Positions 18,843 to 27,037 of a DNA stretch of 64,000 nt are shown here, in pieces. The stretch is taken from positions 1-64,000 of the forward strand of contig CALRKB020000024.1 in assembly GCA_943367755.1 (NCBI GenBank). Direction: 5' to 3'. The notes under the pieces were generated by a model. That model had not been told where the DNA came from, ran no database searches, and worked only from the letters and a program-made list of their open reading frames with translations. The stretch's first letter is position 1. Each line of letters opens with the position of its first letter. This DNA comes from PCC-6802 sp943367755. Lineage in GTDB: Bacteria > Cyanobacteriota > Cyanobacteriia > Pseudanabaenales > Pseudanabaenaceae. The translations under genes and the position numbers were made by a program.

Positions 18843-18962
18843 ATGAACAACCTACCGAAAGACGCTAGCGATCGAAAGGAAATCAAGCCAGAAACGGGGC
18901 TTTTGATTGTAATCGCCATTCTCCTAATACCTCTGCTATTCGCTGGTTTTCTATTCCAATAA
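18843..18962 (+). CDS. 39-residue single-span membrane protein
   Basis: The ATG follows a near-ideal site (GAGGAAGGGTAAA-ATG). The peptide has a charged N-terminus (MNNLPKDASDRKEIKPETG) and one hydrophobic helix, LLIVIAILLIPLLFAGFLFQ, to the end. It resembles small thylakoid or stress proteins in size. I cannot assign it. It lies alone in a 740-base gap between PhoH and the DUF393 gene. Confidence 0.55.
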   Translation: MNNLPKDASDRKEIKPETGLLIVIAILLIPLLFAGFLFQ

Positions 18963-19310
18963 TTAAGAGATGCTTGCAAGCAGACTGTTTCACCACAAGC
19001 TTTTAGCCTGCCATTTATTGCCAGACTTGTGAGTAGGATCTAATTTATATAATTAGCGCAAGACAGTATGATGGACGCATATTAGGGAAAGCGATTTGAG
19101 ATAATTTTGAAGTTACTGCGGCTGCTTGCTGCGCAATCGATACAAACTTCAAATTTATGCTTGGCTAGGCTGAAAATGGCTATGCGATCGCAAGTGCAAA
19201 CAAGGAAAGCGATCGCGCGAAACCAAACATCAATCATTAGACAGTTTCTAATTTTCATAAGTATAGTTATGCTTTGATTACCTTGCTAGAGAAGCGATCG
19301 CATTTTGACT
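18963..19310. other. Intergenic spacer with several HIP1 sites
   Basis: There are about 350 bases without a credible ORF. GCGATCGC and its cores occur repeatedly (for example near 19204-19214 and 19294-19301), as elsewhere in this genome. No RNA gene was recognised. Confidence 0.4.
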
Positions 19311-19814
19311 ATGCAACCCCTACCAATCGAATCTGATAAACTTGTTGACGCAACAATACAAACTCAATCCCCGTCACCATTATGGAAGATCAAACTGCTT
19401 TATGATGGTGCTTGCCCCTTGTGTATGCGTGAAGTCAACTTTCTGCAAAAACGGGATGCGGGTCGAGGATTGATTAACTTTGTGGATATTACCTGCGATC
19501 GCTACAATCCTGAAGAGAATGGTGGTATTGACTTTGAAACTGCAATGGGTCGCATCCATGCCGTTCTTGCTGATGGTAGTGTCATCAAAAATGTCGAGGT
19601 CTTTCGTCAAATTTACGAGACTCTGGGTATGGGGTGGGTCTATGCCGCAACCAAGTGGCCCCTGGTTGGGCCTGCAGTTGATTTTTTGTATGGTATTTGG
19701 GCAGACTGGCGACTGGCGTTAACCGGACGGGCAGATTTACAGACCCTGGTAAGAGAGCAGCAGCAACAACTTGTTGATGTGAAGACTGAGGGGCGTTGTC
19801 GCTTGAACAACTGA
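19311..19814 (+). CDS. DUF393 (DCC family) thiol-disulfide oxidoreductase-like protein
   Basis: The motif LLYDGACPLCMREVNFLQKRD is the DxxCPxC signature of the DCC/DUF393 family, thought to have a thioredoxin-like fold. Counting from the ATG at 19311 the product has 167 residues; a TTG two codons earlier also fits the frame. No partner gene is adjacent. Its last codons overlap the outer end of the degenerate attC of the decayed integron (19805-19893), so the cassette array abuts this gene. Confidence 0.8.
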   Translation: MQPLPIESDKLVDATIQTQSPSPLWKIKLLYDGACPLCMREVNFLQKRDAGRGLINFVDITCDRYNPEENGGIDFETAMGRIHAVLADGSVIKNVEVFRQIYETLGMGWVYAATKWPLVGPAVDFLYGIWADWRLALTGRADLQTLVREQQQQLVDVKTEGRCRLNN

Positions 19815-19893
19815 ATTGAATGGCAGTAGACATCTTTAGCTCGACTAAAATCAAATCATAGCTGTTTGTCCGCTTCAATGATTTATGTTAGAC
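19805..19893 (-). other. Degenerate attC site closing the protease/ATP-grasp cassette
   Basis: Read on the minus strand, a canonical R'' box GTCTAAC (19887-19893) starts 5 bases after the ATP-grasp stop codon. It is followed by an L''-like ATTGAAGCGGACA, and about 60 bases on by a poorly matching L' and an R' of GTTGTTC. The 89-bp length equals that of the other attC sites here (85-88 bp). The R'' half is good and the R' half is degenerate, so the call is moderate. Confidence 0.5.
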
Positions 19894-19898
19894 CTTTC

Positions 19899-20861
19899 TT
19901 AAGTTGGGAAAGAATAGTGATCATGCATTAATAAACGATCCACCAGTGCAGCAGTAATCGGCTGACTAGTTCGCTCTTCGATGAATAGCCACTGACCGAC
20001 GGGGTTGATCTCAAGAAACACATACTCACCTTCTGGTGTCAAGCGCATATCAACGGCGCCATAAACTAGTCCCAAGGTCTTCATGAGTCTACGCAGCTTT
20101 TCAGCTACCTCGTCGGGCAAGATATGGGCTTGGATCGTAGCAACATGCATTGTCATCCGAAAGTCTACGTGATAGTCTGTCTCACCCGAAAGGATTTCTG
20201 CTGGAAAGATCGCATCGCCAACAAGGGTAATGCGTAGATCGATGTCTGCACGAATATGCTCTTGAAAAATGACTGGTGCAAACCTCACTGCATCAAGGTG
20301 TACATATTCTTCGGGCTTTAGCAATCGTGTCTCACGCCACGCACGTTCGGTTGCTGAAAATGCTTTATAGATAGTACCTCTTGCCCCTTCAACATCAATG
20401 AACGCAGACGCGCTTTCAGGATCATTGGTAATGAGTGTCTTTGGCACCCTAAAACCCAGATTTGCAGCAACTTTCAATTGATATGCCTTGCGTGCAGCTA
20501 CCTCATCACGTTCAGGTTGATTAATCCAATGTGCATCAAGGCAAGACCATAACCCCGTTATGGCAGCATGACATTCACCATAAGCAAAGCCTCGATCCTC
20601 ATTGCCCAGAATATCGGAATGTAGTTCGAAGGGCTGTGGTCGCCGCCACCAAACGGAGCGAACAGATGACATATCATACCGGACTCCGTTTATGACTATC
20701 GAGGCTTTAGAAGGTTTACCGCTCATGTGTGTAATATCTACTCGAATCTCGCGTGGAAAACGCGCTGTGTCGAAGAGAATTACCTCTGTTCCTCTCTGTG
20801 CCAAATATTCAAGCACAGAAGTCGCATGAGGGTCGGCAAGGTGGGAGATGATCAAAATCAT
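19899..20861 (-). CDS. ATP-grasp ligase resembling MvdC/MvdD graspetide macrocyclases
   Basis: The 320-residue protein has the pre-ATP-grasp motif SVRSVWWRRPQPFEL (about 67-80), typical of the MvdC/MvdD group that forms ester or amide cross-links in microviridin-like peptides. It then has the ATP-grasp core VIFQEHIRADIDLRITLVG and the metal-binding residues Asp271, Glu284 and Asn286 (VFLEINPVGQW). It sits 44 bases downstream of a serine protease whose tail carries five Lys-x-x-Asp-Asp repeats, on the same strand and inside one integron cassette. I infer that it cross-links Lys or Thr side chains of that tail to Asp. A RimK-like ligase is the alternative, but the WWRRP motif and the context argue for graspetide chemistry. 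Confidence 0.75.
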   Translation of the reverse strand: MILIISHLADPHATSVLEYLAQRGTEVILFDTARFPREIRVDITHMSGKPSKASIVINGVRYDMSSVRSVWWRRPQPFELHSDILGNEDRGFAYGECHAAITGLWSCLDAHWINQPERDEVAARKAYQLKVAANLGFRVPKTLITNDPESASAFIDVEGARGTIYKAFSATERAWRETRLLKPEEYVHLDAVRFAPVIFQEHIRADIDLRITLVGDAIFPAEILSGETDYHVDFRMTMHVATIQAHILPDEVAEKLRRLMKTLGLVYGAVDMRLTPEGEYVFLEINPVGQWLFIEERTSQPITAALVDRLLMHDHYSFPT

Positions 20862-20905
20862 GGCTAGAACACATGTGTTTTTTGAAAATGGGATCTGTCA
20901 AACGA

Positions 20906-22243
20906 TCAACCTCCAAGATTTCCACCTACAGACTCATATTCAGCGAGAAGCTGACGATACTCAGCATCAAGCTGTACAAGTTCGGATTCGGCTGCAGCCA
21001 TAGCGTTCTCAATTTGCACAAGCGCATCCTCCATCTCCCGTAACATTTGAGCTTGCTGGCTTTCACCACCCCAAGCCCTTGAATGATGTGGTGTGGCGAG
21101 GATAAAGGGTCGGGTAGGTTGAGCTTCCGGTCTAATAGTCTGCCCAAAACGCCCAAACCCACCAGGATTATCGAATCCCTTCGGGATATCGTCGCGGAAT
21201 TTGAGCGTATTGATTGGATCGTCAAAAACTTTTCGCTTCTGGATATCGTCGCGGAATTTGAACTTCGTATCATCAAAGACTTTGAGCTTGACGATGGGAT
21301 CGTCAAAAACTTTTCGCTTCGGACTAAGCAGAGCCTGAAGCGTTGGCGAAACTGCAATTACTGCCGCAATCCGCTGACCGAAGTTGGTACCACCGCCACC
21401 TGGGCTAGTGGAGGTGCAACCACCATTAGTATGAATACCTACGAGTCGCCCGTCGCTAGCACGTAGGATGCCCGATCCTGAATTGCCACCGAGCGTATCA
21501 ATGTCGCCATAACGGATGAGGTTGCCATCGATCGCGCTGGTCGGTCCCGCCTCAATCCGCTTCGGCTGACCCGCTGGATGTCCGATAATACAGAGCATAT
21601 CGGGAACCGCTGCGTCAGTGGTTGACACTAAGGTTTGTCCAAATGTAGCCCCTGGATTACCATCAATTCGGCAAATAGCCATATCTATTCCACCGAGGCG
21701 ATATTCGATGAGTTCGAGGATAGAAAAACTTTGCTCCGCGCGCAGATTACCTGCCGGATCAACCTGAAAATTAAAATTAACTCGCATATTTCGAGCAATT
21801 TCCTGTGGTGTGATGATATTGGTTGTTCCGTTTTGGCGCGGACGTTCCCATCCTCCGCCAGTCTGGTCAAATAAATGACCACAGGTTAGAAGCAGATTGT
21901 TAGAGATCATCGTGCCGCTGCCCCAGCGGACACCCGATACATTCCCTGGATTCGTGTAAATTGAAGCGAGATTATTGTTCCACTGAACCTGACACGCTGC
22001 GGCTTGGTGTGCAGCAACAAATGCAACCGTCACACCCAACGTGCCGTCATATTGCTCAACAGGCTGCGAGTCGTCGCTTACACCACAAATAGTTTCAATG
22101 AGCGCAGCATACCGATCACTGCTATCGGTCAATCGCTCAGCAGCAATTTCCAAAGCTTCGAGATGTGGCACGAAGAGCGGATCGTCTGTTCGATCCTGTG
22201 CAGACCGAACTGCCTCTTCTACACTTTCTTTCTTTTCACTCAT
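20906..22243 (-). CDS. Leaderless trypsin/V8-like serine protease with repeated K-x-x-D-D tail (candidate RiPP precursor)
   Basis: The 445-residue protein has a chymotrypsin-fold protease domain at about residues 70-300 with an intact triad: His123 (LTCGHLFD), Asp187 (GGIDMAI) and Ser255 (GGNSGSG). There is no signal peptide. The first 65 residues are acidic and helical. Residues 309-360 hold KVFDD three times and KFRDD twice at 8-10 residue spacing, then GFDN. A Gly/Pro-rich stretch and a C-terminal coiled coil (about 395-436) follow. Repeated Lys followed by paired Asp, next to an ATP-grasp ligase gene, is the layout of multi-core graspetide precursors. The protease domain would take the place of the leader peptide. 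This interpretation is inference. The protease assignment is firm. Confidence 0.85.
   Translation of the reverse strand: MSEKKESVEEAVRSAQDRTDDPLFVPHLEALEIAAERLTDSSDRYAALIETICGVSDDSQPVEQYDGTLGVTVAFVAAHQAAACQVQWNNNLASIYTNPGNVSGVRWGSGTMISNNLLLTCGHLFDQTGGGWERPRQNGTTNIITPQEIARNMRVNFNFQVDPAGNLRAEQSFSILELIEYRLGGIDMAICRIDGNPGATFGQTLVSTTDAAVPDMLCIIGHPAGQPKRIEAGPTSAIDGNLIRYGDIDTLGGNSGSGILRASDGRLVGIHTNGGCTSTSPGGGGTNFGQRIAAVIAVSPTLQALLSPKRKVFDDPIVKLKVFDDTKFKFRDDIQKRKVFDDPINTLKFRDDIPKGFDNPGGFGRFGQTIRPEAQPTRPFILATPHHSRAWGGESQQAQMLREMEDALVQIENAMAAAESELVQLDAEYRQLLAEYESVGGNLGG
21164..21319 (-). repeat. Coding repeats of the K-x-x-D-D tail
   Basis: These bases encode residues 309-360. At DNA level (plus strand) GATATCGTCGCGGAATTTGA occurs twice and GATCGTCAAAAACTTTTCGC occurs twice. 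The array thus grew by duplication of about 80-bp units, as in multi-core RiPP precursors. Confidence 0.8.
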
Positions 22244-22424
22244 GTCAACTCTCCATAACTTATTTAGTGGTTAAAGATCGAGTTCTCATTACCTGAAACT
22301 CGGCAGCGGTAGCGTTCGTGAAACTGACTTGCCAGACTTTGTTAGAAGTTTGGCAAATGTTCCTGATTTTTGGCAGTACCCTTGAGGGTGATTCTACATA
22401 ACGCGTCACCTTGAGCAAGGGTAG

Positions 22425-22512
22425 GTCTAACGGCAAAATTGAGCGGCAATCGATCGCCTCCTACTCAACACCTAAGTATCACAATATTGTCCGCTCCAAT
22501 GATTGGTTATAC
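22425..22512 (-). other. attC site of the gene-less cassette in the decayed integron
   Basis: Minus-strand order: R'' GTATAAC (22506-22512), L'' ATTGGAGCGG, a variable centre, L' CCGCTCAAT, and R' GTTAGAC (22425-22431), which fits the consensus GTTRRRY. L'' has one extra G relative to L', the extrahelical base typical of attC hairpins. The length is 88 bp. Confidence 0.8.
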
Positions 22513-22734
22513 ATCGATTGCTTAATAAATATTTATCTCTTGTGATCGCCAATCCACCGTCCGAACTTGAGCAGAAAACAGATTCTCTATGCTTGCTAAT
22601 CTCGAACTGCTTATCTATGCGATCGCCGATCCACCATTGGGACTTGCAAACTTAGTCGATTCGTCTTGCTTGCTTGTTTGCGATCGCACTCAGATAATCT
22701 CAACGGACTCAGTCGGCGATATCGGTACGTATAA
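22431..22734 (-). mobile_element. Gene-less integron cassette, copy A
   Basis: This about 304-bp unit starts TTATACGTACCGATATCGCC on the minus strand and ends at the attC R' box. It is nearly identical to the units at 51648-51954, 54777-55082 and 55083-55387. It has no convincing gene in cassette direction. The antisense ORF at 22589-22804 recurs in other copies only because the DNA is conserved. Confidence 0.75.
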
Positions 22735-22885
22735 CTATGTATTAGACCGACTTTTTCTACCTAACTACCCCGTAAAGGTGATTAGCCAGAATGTTTCAGC
22801 CTAATCACCCAATTGAGTGTGTTAGACAGATTTTTTCTGGGTAACATCCCGTATAGGCGATCTAGATAGATAATTTCAGCCTAAC
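22729..22885 (-). other. Degenerate attI region of the decayed integron
   Basis: The minus strand keeps the layout of the attI beside the intact intI: GATGTTACCCAGAAA at the far end, repeated core-like boxes (GTCTAAC, GGCTAAT, GTCTAAT) about 40 bases apart, and the terminal core GTTATAC (22729-22735) where the first cassette begins. The repeats have drifted from the TTTCCGTATA form seen at 51509-51639. Confidence 0.65.
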
Positions 22886-22972
22886 ATGACTAATACTGTT
22901 GAGCAACGCCCCAGAAAATTATTGGATCGGCTGCGTGATGCCGTTCGCCTTAAGTTCTACCCTACCGAACTA
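22886..22972 (+). pseudogene. Truncated integron integrase (first about 28 codons)
   Basis: The peptide MTNTVEQRPRKLLDRLRDAV, then RLKFYPTE, aligns with residues 24-50 of the intact integrase at 50436-51506 (PPRKLLDRVRDAIRVKHYSYQTE). The homology ends at the 3' end of the convergent Uma2 gene, so the rest of intI was deleted. Together with the attI and cassette to its left this defines a dead integron platform in inverse orientation. Confidence 0.8.
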
Positions 22973-22977
22973 ATCTG

Positions 22978-23580
22978 TTACCAAACTTTGTCGAGATTCA
23001 GTATAAAGCCCGATAAAACTGGATCGCCACTGAGAGTTTCTGGACGATCGAGAATCTCTGGTGATCGCTCGGGACGATAAATATGTACCTGTCGCTTTTG
23101 GCGATCGATCAGCCAGCCCAGCAATGTACCGTTATCTATATATTCCTGCATTTTCGCTTGCAGATCTTTTAGCCTATCCGTAGCGGATTTTAACTCTACG
23201 ACAAAATCTGGACAGATGGGTGCAAAAGAAGCCTTTTCAGCCTCTGATAAAGCATTCCATCGCGATAATTGAATCCACGCAGCATCGGGCGATCGCTTCG
23301 CACCATTGGGCAAAGTAAACCCTGCGCTAGAGTCAAAACCTATACCCGAACCATCCCGTTCCATCCAGATACCAAGTTGTACGGCTAAGTTGAAGTTGCG
23401 GTTACCTGTATCTGAAAATGCTGGTGACATGATGACAAGTTCTCCTTGGGCAGTCAGCTCTATGCGCAGATCGGAGTTGATCTGACAAAATTCGGCAAAT
23501 AATGCATCAGTCATCTCGATCACAGGACGCATTCTTAACACTAGGGGCGCTGTTTCAGTTGGGGTTAATACTTCATTCAT
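22978..23580 (-). CDS. Uma2-family (DUF820) nuclease-fold protein
   Basis: The 200-residue protein has the family core: ELTAQGELVIMSP, the PDAAWIQLSRW strand, PDFVVELKS (a PD-(D/E)xK-like site with Asp and Glu-Leu-Lys), and YIDNGTLLGWLIDRQKRQVHIYRP. Uma2 proteins are abundant in cyanobacteria and often mobile. Their biological role is unclear. The length is complete. Its 3' end abuts the intI remnant, so this junction is probably a deletion or insertion scar. Confidence 0.85.
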   Translation of the reverse strand: MNEVLTPTETAPLVLRMRPVIEMTDALFAEFCQINSDLRIELTAQGELVIMSPAFSDTGNRNFNLAVQLGIWMERDGSGIGFDSSAGFTLPNGAKRSPDAAWIQLSRWNALSEAEKASFAPICPDFVVELKSATDRLKDLQAKMQEYIDNGTLLGWLIDRQKRQVHIYRPERSPEILDRPETLSGDPVLSGFILNLDKVW

Positions 23581-23790
23581 AAGCTACTTGCCTGCTGCGA
23601 ATGCGATCGTCTGCCTATCAATACAATAATACCAACTCCGCCGATGCCTCTTCCAGAAACACTTCTAGCTCAAAAGTAATATATGAAACCCTTAAATCTG
23701 TACGGATAACTATACCAACAGGAAGTTGGTGCATTGTGAGCATCTCACTATAATTATGTGTAGAAATATAACAAAAATAGTTTTGAGCTT

Positions 23791-25731
23791 ATGGCTATCA
23801 AAAACCAAGATCCGAAACAAATGCGCTCCCGACTCATTGGCAATATCTTGTTGCTGGCCGGCGCGGGTCTGCTAATTTTCAACTTCCTCACTCCTTTCTT
23901 GTTTGGCCCTCAGATACCACGGGTTCCCTATAGCCTCTTTATCCATGAGGTAAAAGCCAATCACGTATCGCGGGTGTCAATTGCTCAAGACCAGATCACC
24001 TATCAACTGCGCAGTGAAACTGGGGAAACTGGGGAAACTGGAGAAACTCCAAACCAAATTCTCGCAACTACACCCATATTTGACTTGGAATTGCCTAAGC
24101 TTTTAGAACAGAATGGGGTAGAATTTGCGGCCACACCGATCGCCAAGAACAGTTGGTTTGGCACTTTACTAGGCTGGGTGATTCCACCACTGATTTTTGT
24201 CGGGATCTTTCAGTTGTTTAGTCGTGGTGCTGGCGGCGGCGGCGCTGGCGGCTTGCAAATTGGTAAAAGTAAAGCCAAAGTCTATGTCGAAGGTGATTCA
24301 CCTAAAGTACTATTTTCCGATGTTGCAGGTGTTGATGAGTCAAAAGTGGAACTCGAAGAAATTGTGAAGTTCCTCAAAACGCCAGAATATTACACCCGCC
24401 TCGGTGCCAAGATTCCCAAAGGAGTACTGCTAGTAGGCCCTCCTGGGACTGGTAAGACTATGCTGGCCAAGGCCGTCGCTGGTGAAGCAGGCGTTCCTTT
24501 CTTTAGCATCTCTGGCAGTGAATTTGTCGAACTATTTGTGGGTGTCGGTTCTTCACGCGTACGCGACCTATTCGAGCAAGCCAAGAAACAATCTCCTTGT
24601 ATTGTGTTTATCGATGAGCTAGATGCGATCGGTAAATCTCGTGCCAGCAGTGGTTTCTATGGTGGTAATGACGAACGCGAGCAAACCCTCAACCAGTTGC
24701 TCACGGAAATGGATGGTTTTGCTGCTGATGGTTCCACAGTTATTGTATTAGCTGCAACCAACCGCCCTGAAGTTCTCGATCCAGCTTTACTCCGTCCCGG
24801 TCGATTCGATCGCCAGGTATTAGTCGATCGCCCTGACAAGATCGGTCGCGAAGCAATTTTGAATATTCATGCCCGTAAGGTCACCCTGGCTCCAGGTGCG
24901 GATCTGAAAACGATCGCTGCCCGTACATCTGGGTTTTCTGGTGCCGATCTGGCGAACTTAGTCAATGAAGCCGCCTTACTAGCCGCCCGTGCCGGAAACG
25001 ATTCCGTTGCGATCGCTGACTTTAATGAAGCGATCGAGCGCGTTGTGGCGGGTCTAGAGAAAAAGAGCCGCGTTTTAAATGATAAAGAGAAGCGGATCGT
25101 TGCTTATCATGAAGTGGGGCATGCCCTGGTGGGTTCCCTCATACCTGGCAGTGGCAAAGTGGAAAAGATCTCGATCATCCCTCGCGGCATGGCAGCTCTG
25201 GGTTATACCCTGCAATTGCCAACCGAAGATCGCTTCCTCTTGAGCAAAGAGGAAATTGAAGCACAGATTGCCACCCTATTAGGCGGCAGATCGGCAGAAG
25301 AACTCATCTTCGGTAGTATCACCACCGGAGCGGCGAATGACCTGCAACGTGCCACGGAATTGGCAGAGCAGATGGTTACCAGCTATGGTATGAGCCATGT
25401 CTTAGGGCCTTTAGCCTACCAGAAGCGCCAAAACAATGATTTCCTAGGGGGCATGAATAGCGGTCGCAGCCTTAGCCCTCACACGGCTGAAATGATTGAC
25501 AAAGAGATTAAGGATATTGTAGAGTCTGCCCACCAAAGTGCCTTAGGCATTCTCAAAGAAAATCACGATCTCTTAGAAACTATTTCTGAGAAGTTATTGG
25601 AAGCGGAAGTAATTGAAGGCGAAACCCTATATGCGCTCCTAGCACAGGTCAAAATACCTGCTGGTAGCCACGGGGAACCAGGTCAATCACCCGCGCGTCT
25701 TGTAGAGACAAAAGAAATATCTCTAGCCTAG
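23791..25731 (+). CDS. ftsH: ATP-dependent zinc metalloprotease FtsH
   Basis: The 646-residue membrane protease degrades membrane and soluble proteins, in cyanobacteria including damaged D1. Two transmembrane helices (about 16-38 and 122-143) flank the lumenal domain. The AAA module has Walker A GPPGTGKT at 216-223, Walker B IVFIDELDAIG, and the second region of homology. The zinc motif is HEVGH at 440-444 instead of the usual HEAGH, which still supplies both His and the Glu. An ETG tripeptide is repeated in the lumenal domain (about 76-85), encoded by a 9-bp tandem repeat. The gene at 25744 follows 12 bases downstream. Confidence 0.95.
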   Translation: MAIKNQDPKQMRSRLIGNILLLAGAGLLIFNFLTPFLFGPQIPRVPYSLFIHEVKANHVSRVSIAQDQITYQLRSETGETGETGETPNQILATTPIFDLELPKLLEQNGVEFAATPIAKNSWFGTLLGWVIPPLIFVGIFQLFSRGAGGGGAGGLQIGKSKAKVYVEGDSPKVLFSDVAGVDESKVELEEIVKFLKTPEYYTRLGAKIPKGVLLVGPPGTGKTMLAKAVAGEAGVPFFSISGSEFVELFVGVGSSRVRDLFEQAKKQSPCIVFIDELDAIGKSRASSGFYGGNDEREQTLNQLLTEMDGFAADGSTVIVLAATNRPEVLDPALLRPGRFDRQVLVDRPDKIGREAILNIHARKVTLAPGADLKTIAARTSGFSGADLANLVNEAALLAARAGNDSVAIADFNEAIERVVAGLEKKSRVLNDKEKRIVAYHEVGHALVGSLIPGSGKVEKISIIPRGMAALGYTLQLPTEDRFLLSKEEIEAQIATLLGGRSAEELIFGSITTGAANDLQRATELAEQMVTSYGMSHVLGPLAYQKRQNNDFLGGMNSGRSLSPHTAEMIDKEIKDIVESAHQSALGILKENHDLLETISEKLLEAEVIEGETLYALLAQVKIPAGSHGEPGQSPARLVETKEISLA

Positions 25732-25743
25732 TAGGGCAAATAT

Positions 25744-26421
25744 ATGAAATCGCGTCACATTTCATTTCTATCTATCAGTTCGCTTTTAAGTGTTGCGATC
25801 GCTACCTTGGGAGTTGCTCCAACTTACGCGGCGCGGTTCAGCAAGGAGATCCGCAACACTGGGAACCTGCACGGCCAAGCGCGCATCGCACAGGTATTTC
25901 GCTCGACATTCACGCTGCCATCAGGCCAAACCATTGTTACCAAACTGATAGGCGAGGAAACTCTCTACGTCAACTCAGGGCAGAGACTGCCTGCACAACT
26001 GCGCGTAGAGCAAGACGTCATTGGAAACAACGGTGTAGTTGTAATTCCTGTCGGCTCCACAATTGAGGGTGAGTTCGCACCTACCAGCGGGGGGTCTAAG
26101 TTTATCGCTCGAACTCTCACGAGTAGAGGTGCGACGGTGGCTATTAGTGCTGAATCTGATGTGATTAAGGATACTAAAGATCCACGCGAAACTAGCATAG
26201 GTTCAATCGCTACTGATGTGGCAATTGGCGCTGCTGGTGCGTCGATCCTGGCTGCTGTCACTGGAGATCGAGCGATCGCCACCGAAGAAGTTCTGGCTGG
26301 TGCCGCCGCAGGCGGAATCATTGGAAATGTGACAGCACCAAACGCAACGGTAATCGATCCTAAATCTGCGATCTCTTTGACGACAAGTCGCAGTCTGACT
26401 TTCACCCGAGGTGGAGACTAG
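25744..26421 (+). CDS. Secreted protein of unknown function
   Basis: The 225-residue protein has an N-terminal signal peptide (hydrophobic LSISSLLSVAIATLGVAPTYAA with an Ala-x-Ala-like site). A beta-rich domain follows (SGQTIVTKLIGEETLYVNSG, IPVGSTIEGEF), and an Ala/Gly-rich segment at about 155-200 could be a second membrane or glycine-zipper helix. The beta domain recalls VirB10/TrbI C-terminal domains, but I would not assign it. It starts 12 bases after ftsH, so co-transcription is likely. Confidence 0.55.
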   Translation: MKSRHISFLSISSLLSVAIATLGVAPTYAARFSKEIRNTGNLHGQARIAQVFRSTFTLPSGQTIVTKLIGEETLYVNSGQRLPAQLRVEQDVIGNNGVVVIPVGSTIEGEFAPTSGGSKFIARTLTSRGATVAISAESDVIKDTKDPRETSIGSIATDVAIGAAGASILAAVTGDRAIATEEVLAGAAAGGIIGNVTAPNATVIDPKSAISLTTSRSLTFTRGGD

Positions 26422-26434
26422 GAATCTATCACAG

Positions 26435-26461
26435 CTAGTTGAGTCTAGTTCAATCAACTAG
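26435..26461 (+). other. Inverted repeat after the ftsH unit
   Basis: CTAGTTGA (26435-26442) and TCAACTAG (26454-26461) form a perfect 8-bp stem with an 11-base loop. It precedes the T-tailed hairpin at 26475-26501 and may be part of the same termination region. Confidence 0.4.
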
Positions 26462-26474
26462 ATAATTTGCTAAG

Positions 26475-26501
26475 GGGTAAGTTTTCCAGCTTACCCTTTT
26501 T
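26475..26501 (+). terminator. Rho-independent terminator of the ftsH unit
   Basis: GGGTAAG / CTTACCC with an 8-base loop is followed by five T residues. It overlaps the last codon of the convergent DUF3082 gene. Confidence 0.7.
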
Positions 26502-26817
26502 AATTTTCAGATTGTCGGTTAAACAGTAGCTGCCACACTTGCTGAATTGTTAACAACACAAGTCCAATAGCCACCACCGCAAAAATCATTGTTACCCCAG
26601 TTCCTACCGCTAGCAAAAAAGTGCGCACGATCGCCCCAATCTTGGCGGCGAGGGATTCGGCATTACGAAATGGACTTAGTGCTAGTTTGTGCGCCACATT
26701 ATTCGTAAGTAGGTATAAACCTGATGATAGGAGTGCGGAGATCGCTGCACCAATCAGGTTTTTTAGTGGAGTAGGGGGGACGGGTTGGATGGATTGTGAG
26801 TTTGCTTCTTCAGTCAT
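26500..26817 (-). CDS. DUF3082-like cyanobacterial membrane protein
   Basis: The 105-residue protein has two hydrophobic helices (AAISALLSSGLYLLT and the segment VRTFLLAVGTGVTMIFAVVAIGLVLL). The pattern matches the cyanobacteria-specific DUF3082 family as I remember it. The function is unknown. It is a single gene, convergent with the ftsH unit. Confidence 0.65.
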   Translation of the reverse strand: MTEEANSQSIQPVPPTPLKNLIGAAISALLSSGLYLLTNNVAHKLALSPFRNAESLAAKIGAIVRTFLLAVGTGVTMIFAVVAIGLVLLTIQQVWQLLFNRQSEN

Positions 26818-27037
26818 AGAGATCTCATTGCTAAAAGTTAGCCTTAGTTACACAAGCTTGTAGGCGATCGAGCTATTCCCTTCATTATCCAGGATAAGGT
26901 GAGTAGTAGTGCGATCTATGTGTTGTTACCAAATTTGAGAATGCCTGCTACAACTGCTTCTTGTACGTGAGAACAACATGTCTAGAGCCTCATCTGGGGG
27001 CGGGGGGCTTAACCAAGAAGTATTGAGATGTTGGGTA

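Noticed and set aside
22431..22734. The 305-bp repeat as a MITE or transposon end
   Set aside because: Complementary 7-bp boxes, an L'' with an unpaired G, an adjacent attI and intI, and cassette-like borders fit an integron attC better than transposon terminal repeats.
22589..22804. 71-residue ORF conserved in several copies (also antisense at 54783-55010 and 51488-51712)
   Set aside because: It runs antisense to cassette direction, lacks a ribosome-binding site and varies in length between copies. The similarity follows from the repeated DNA.
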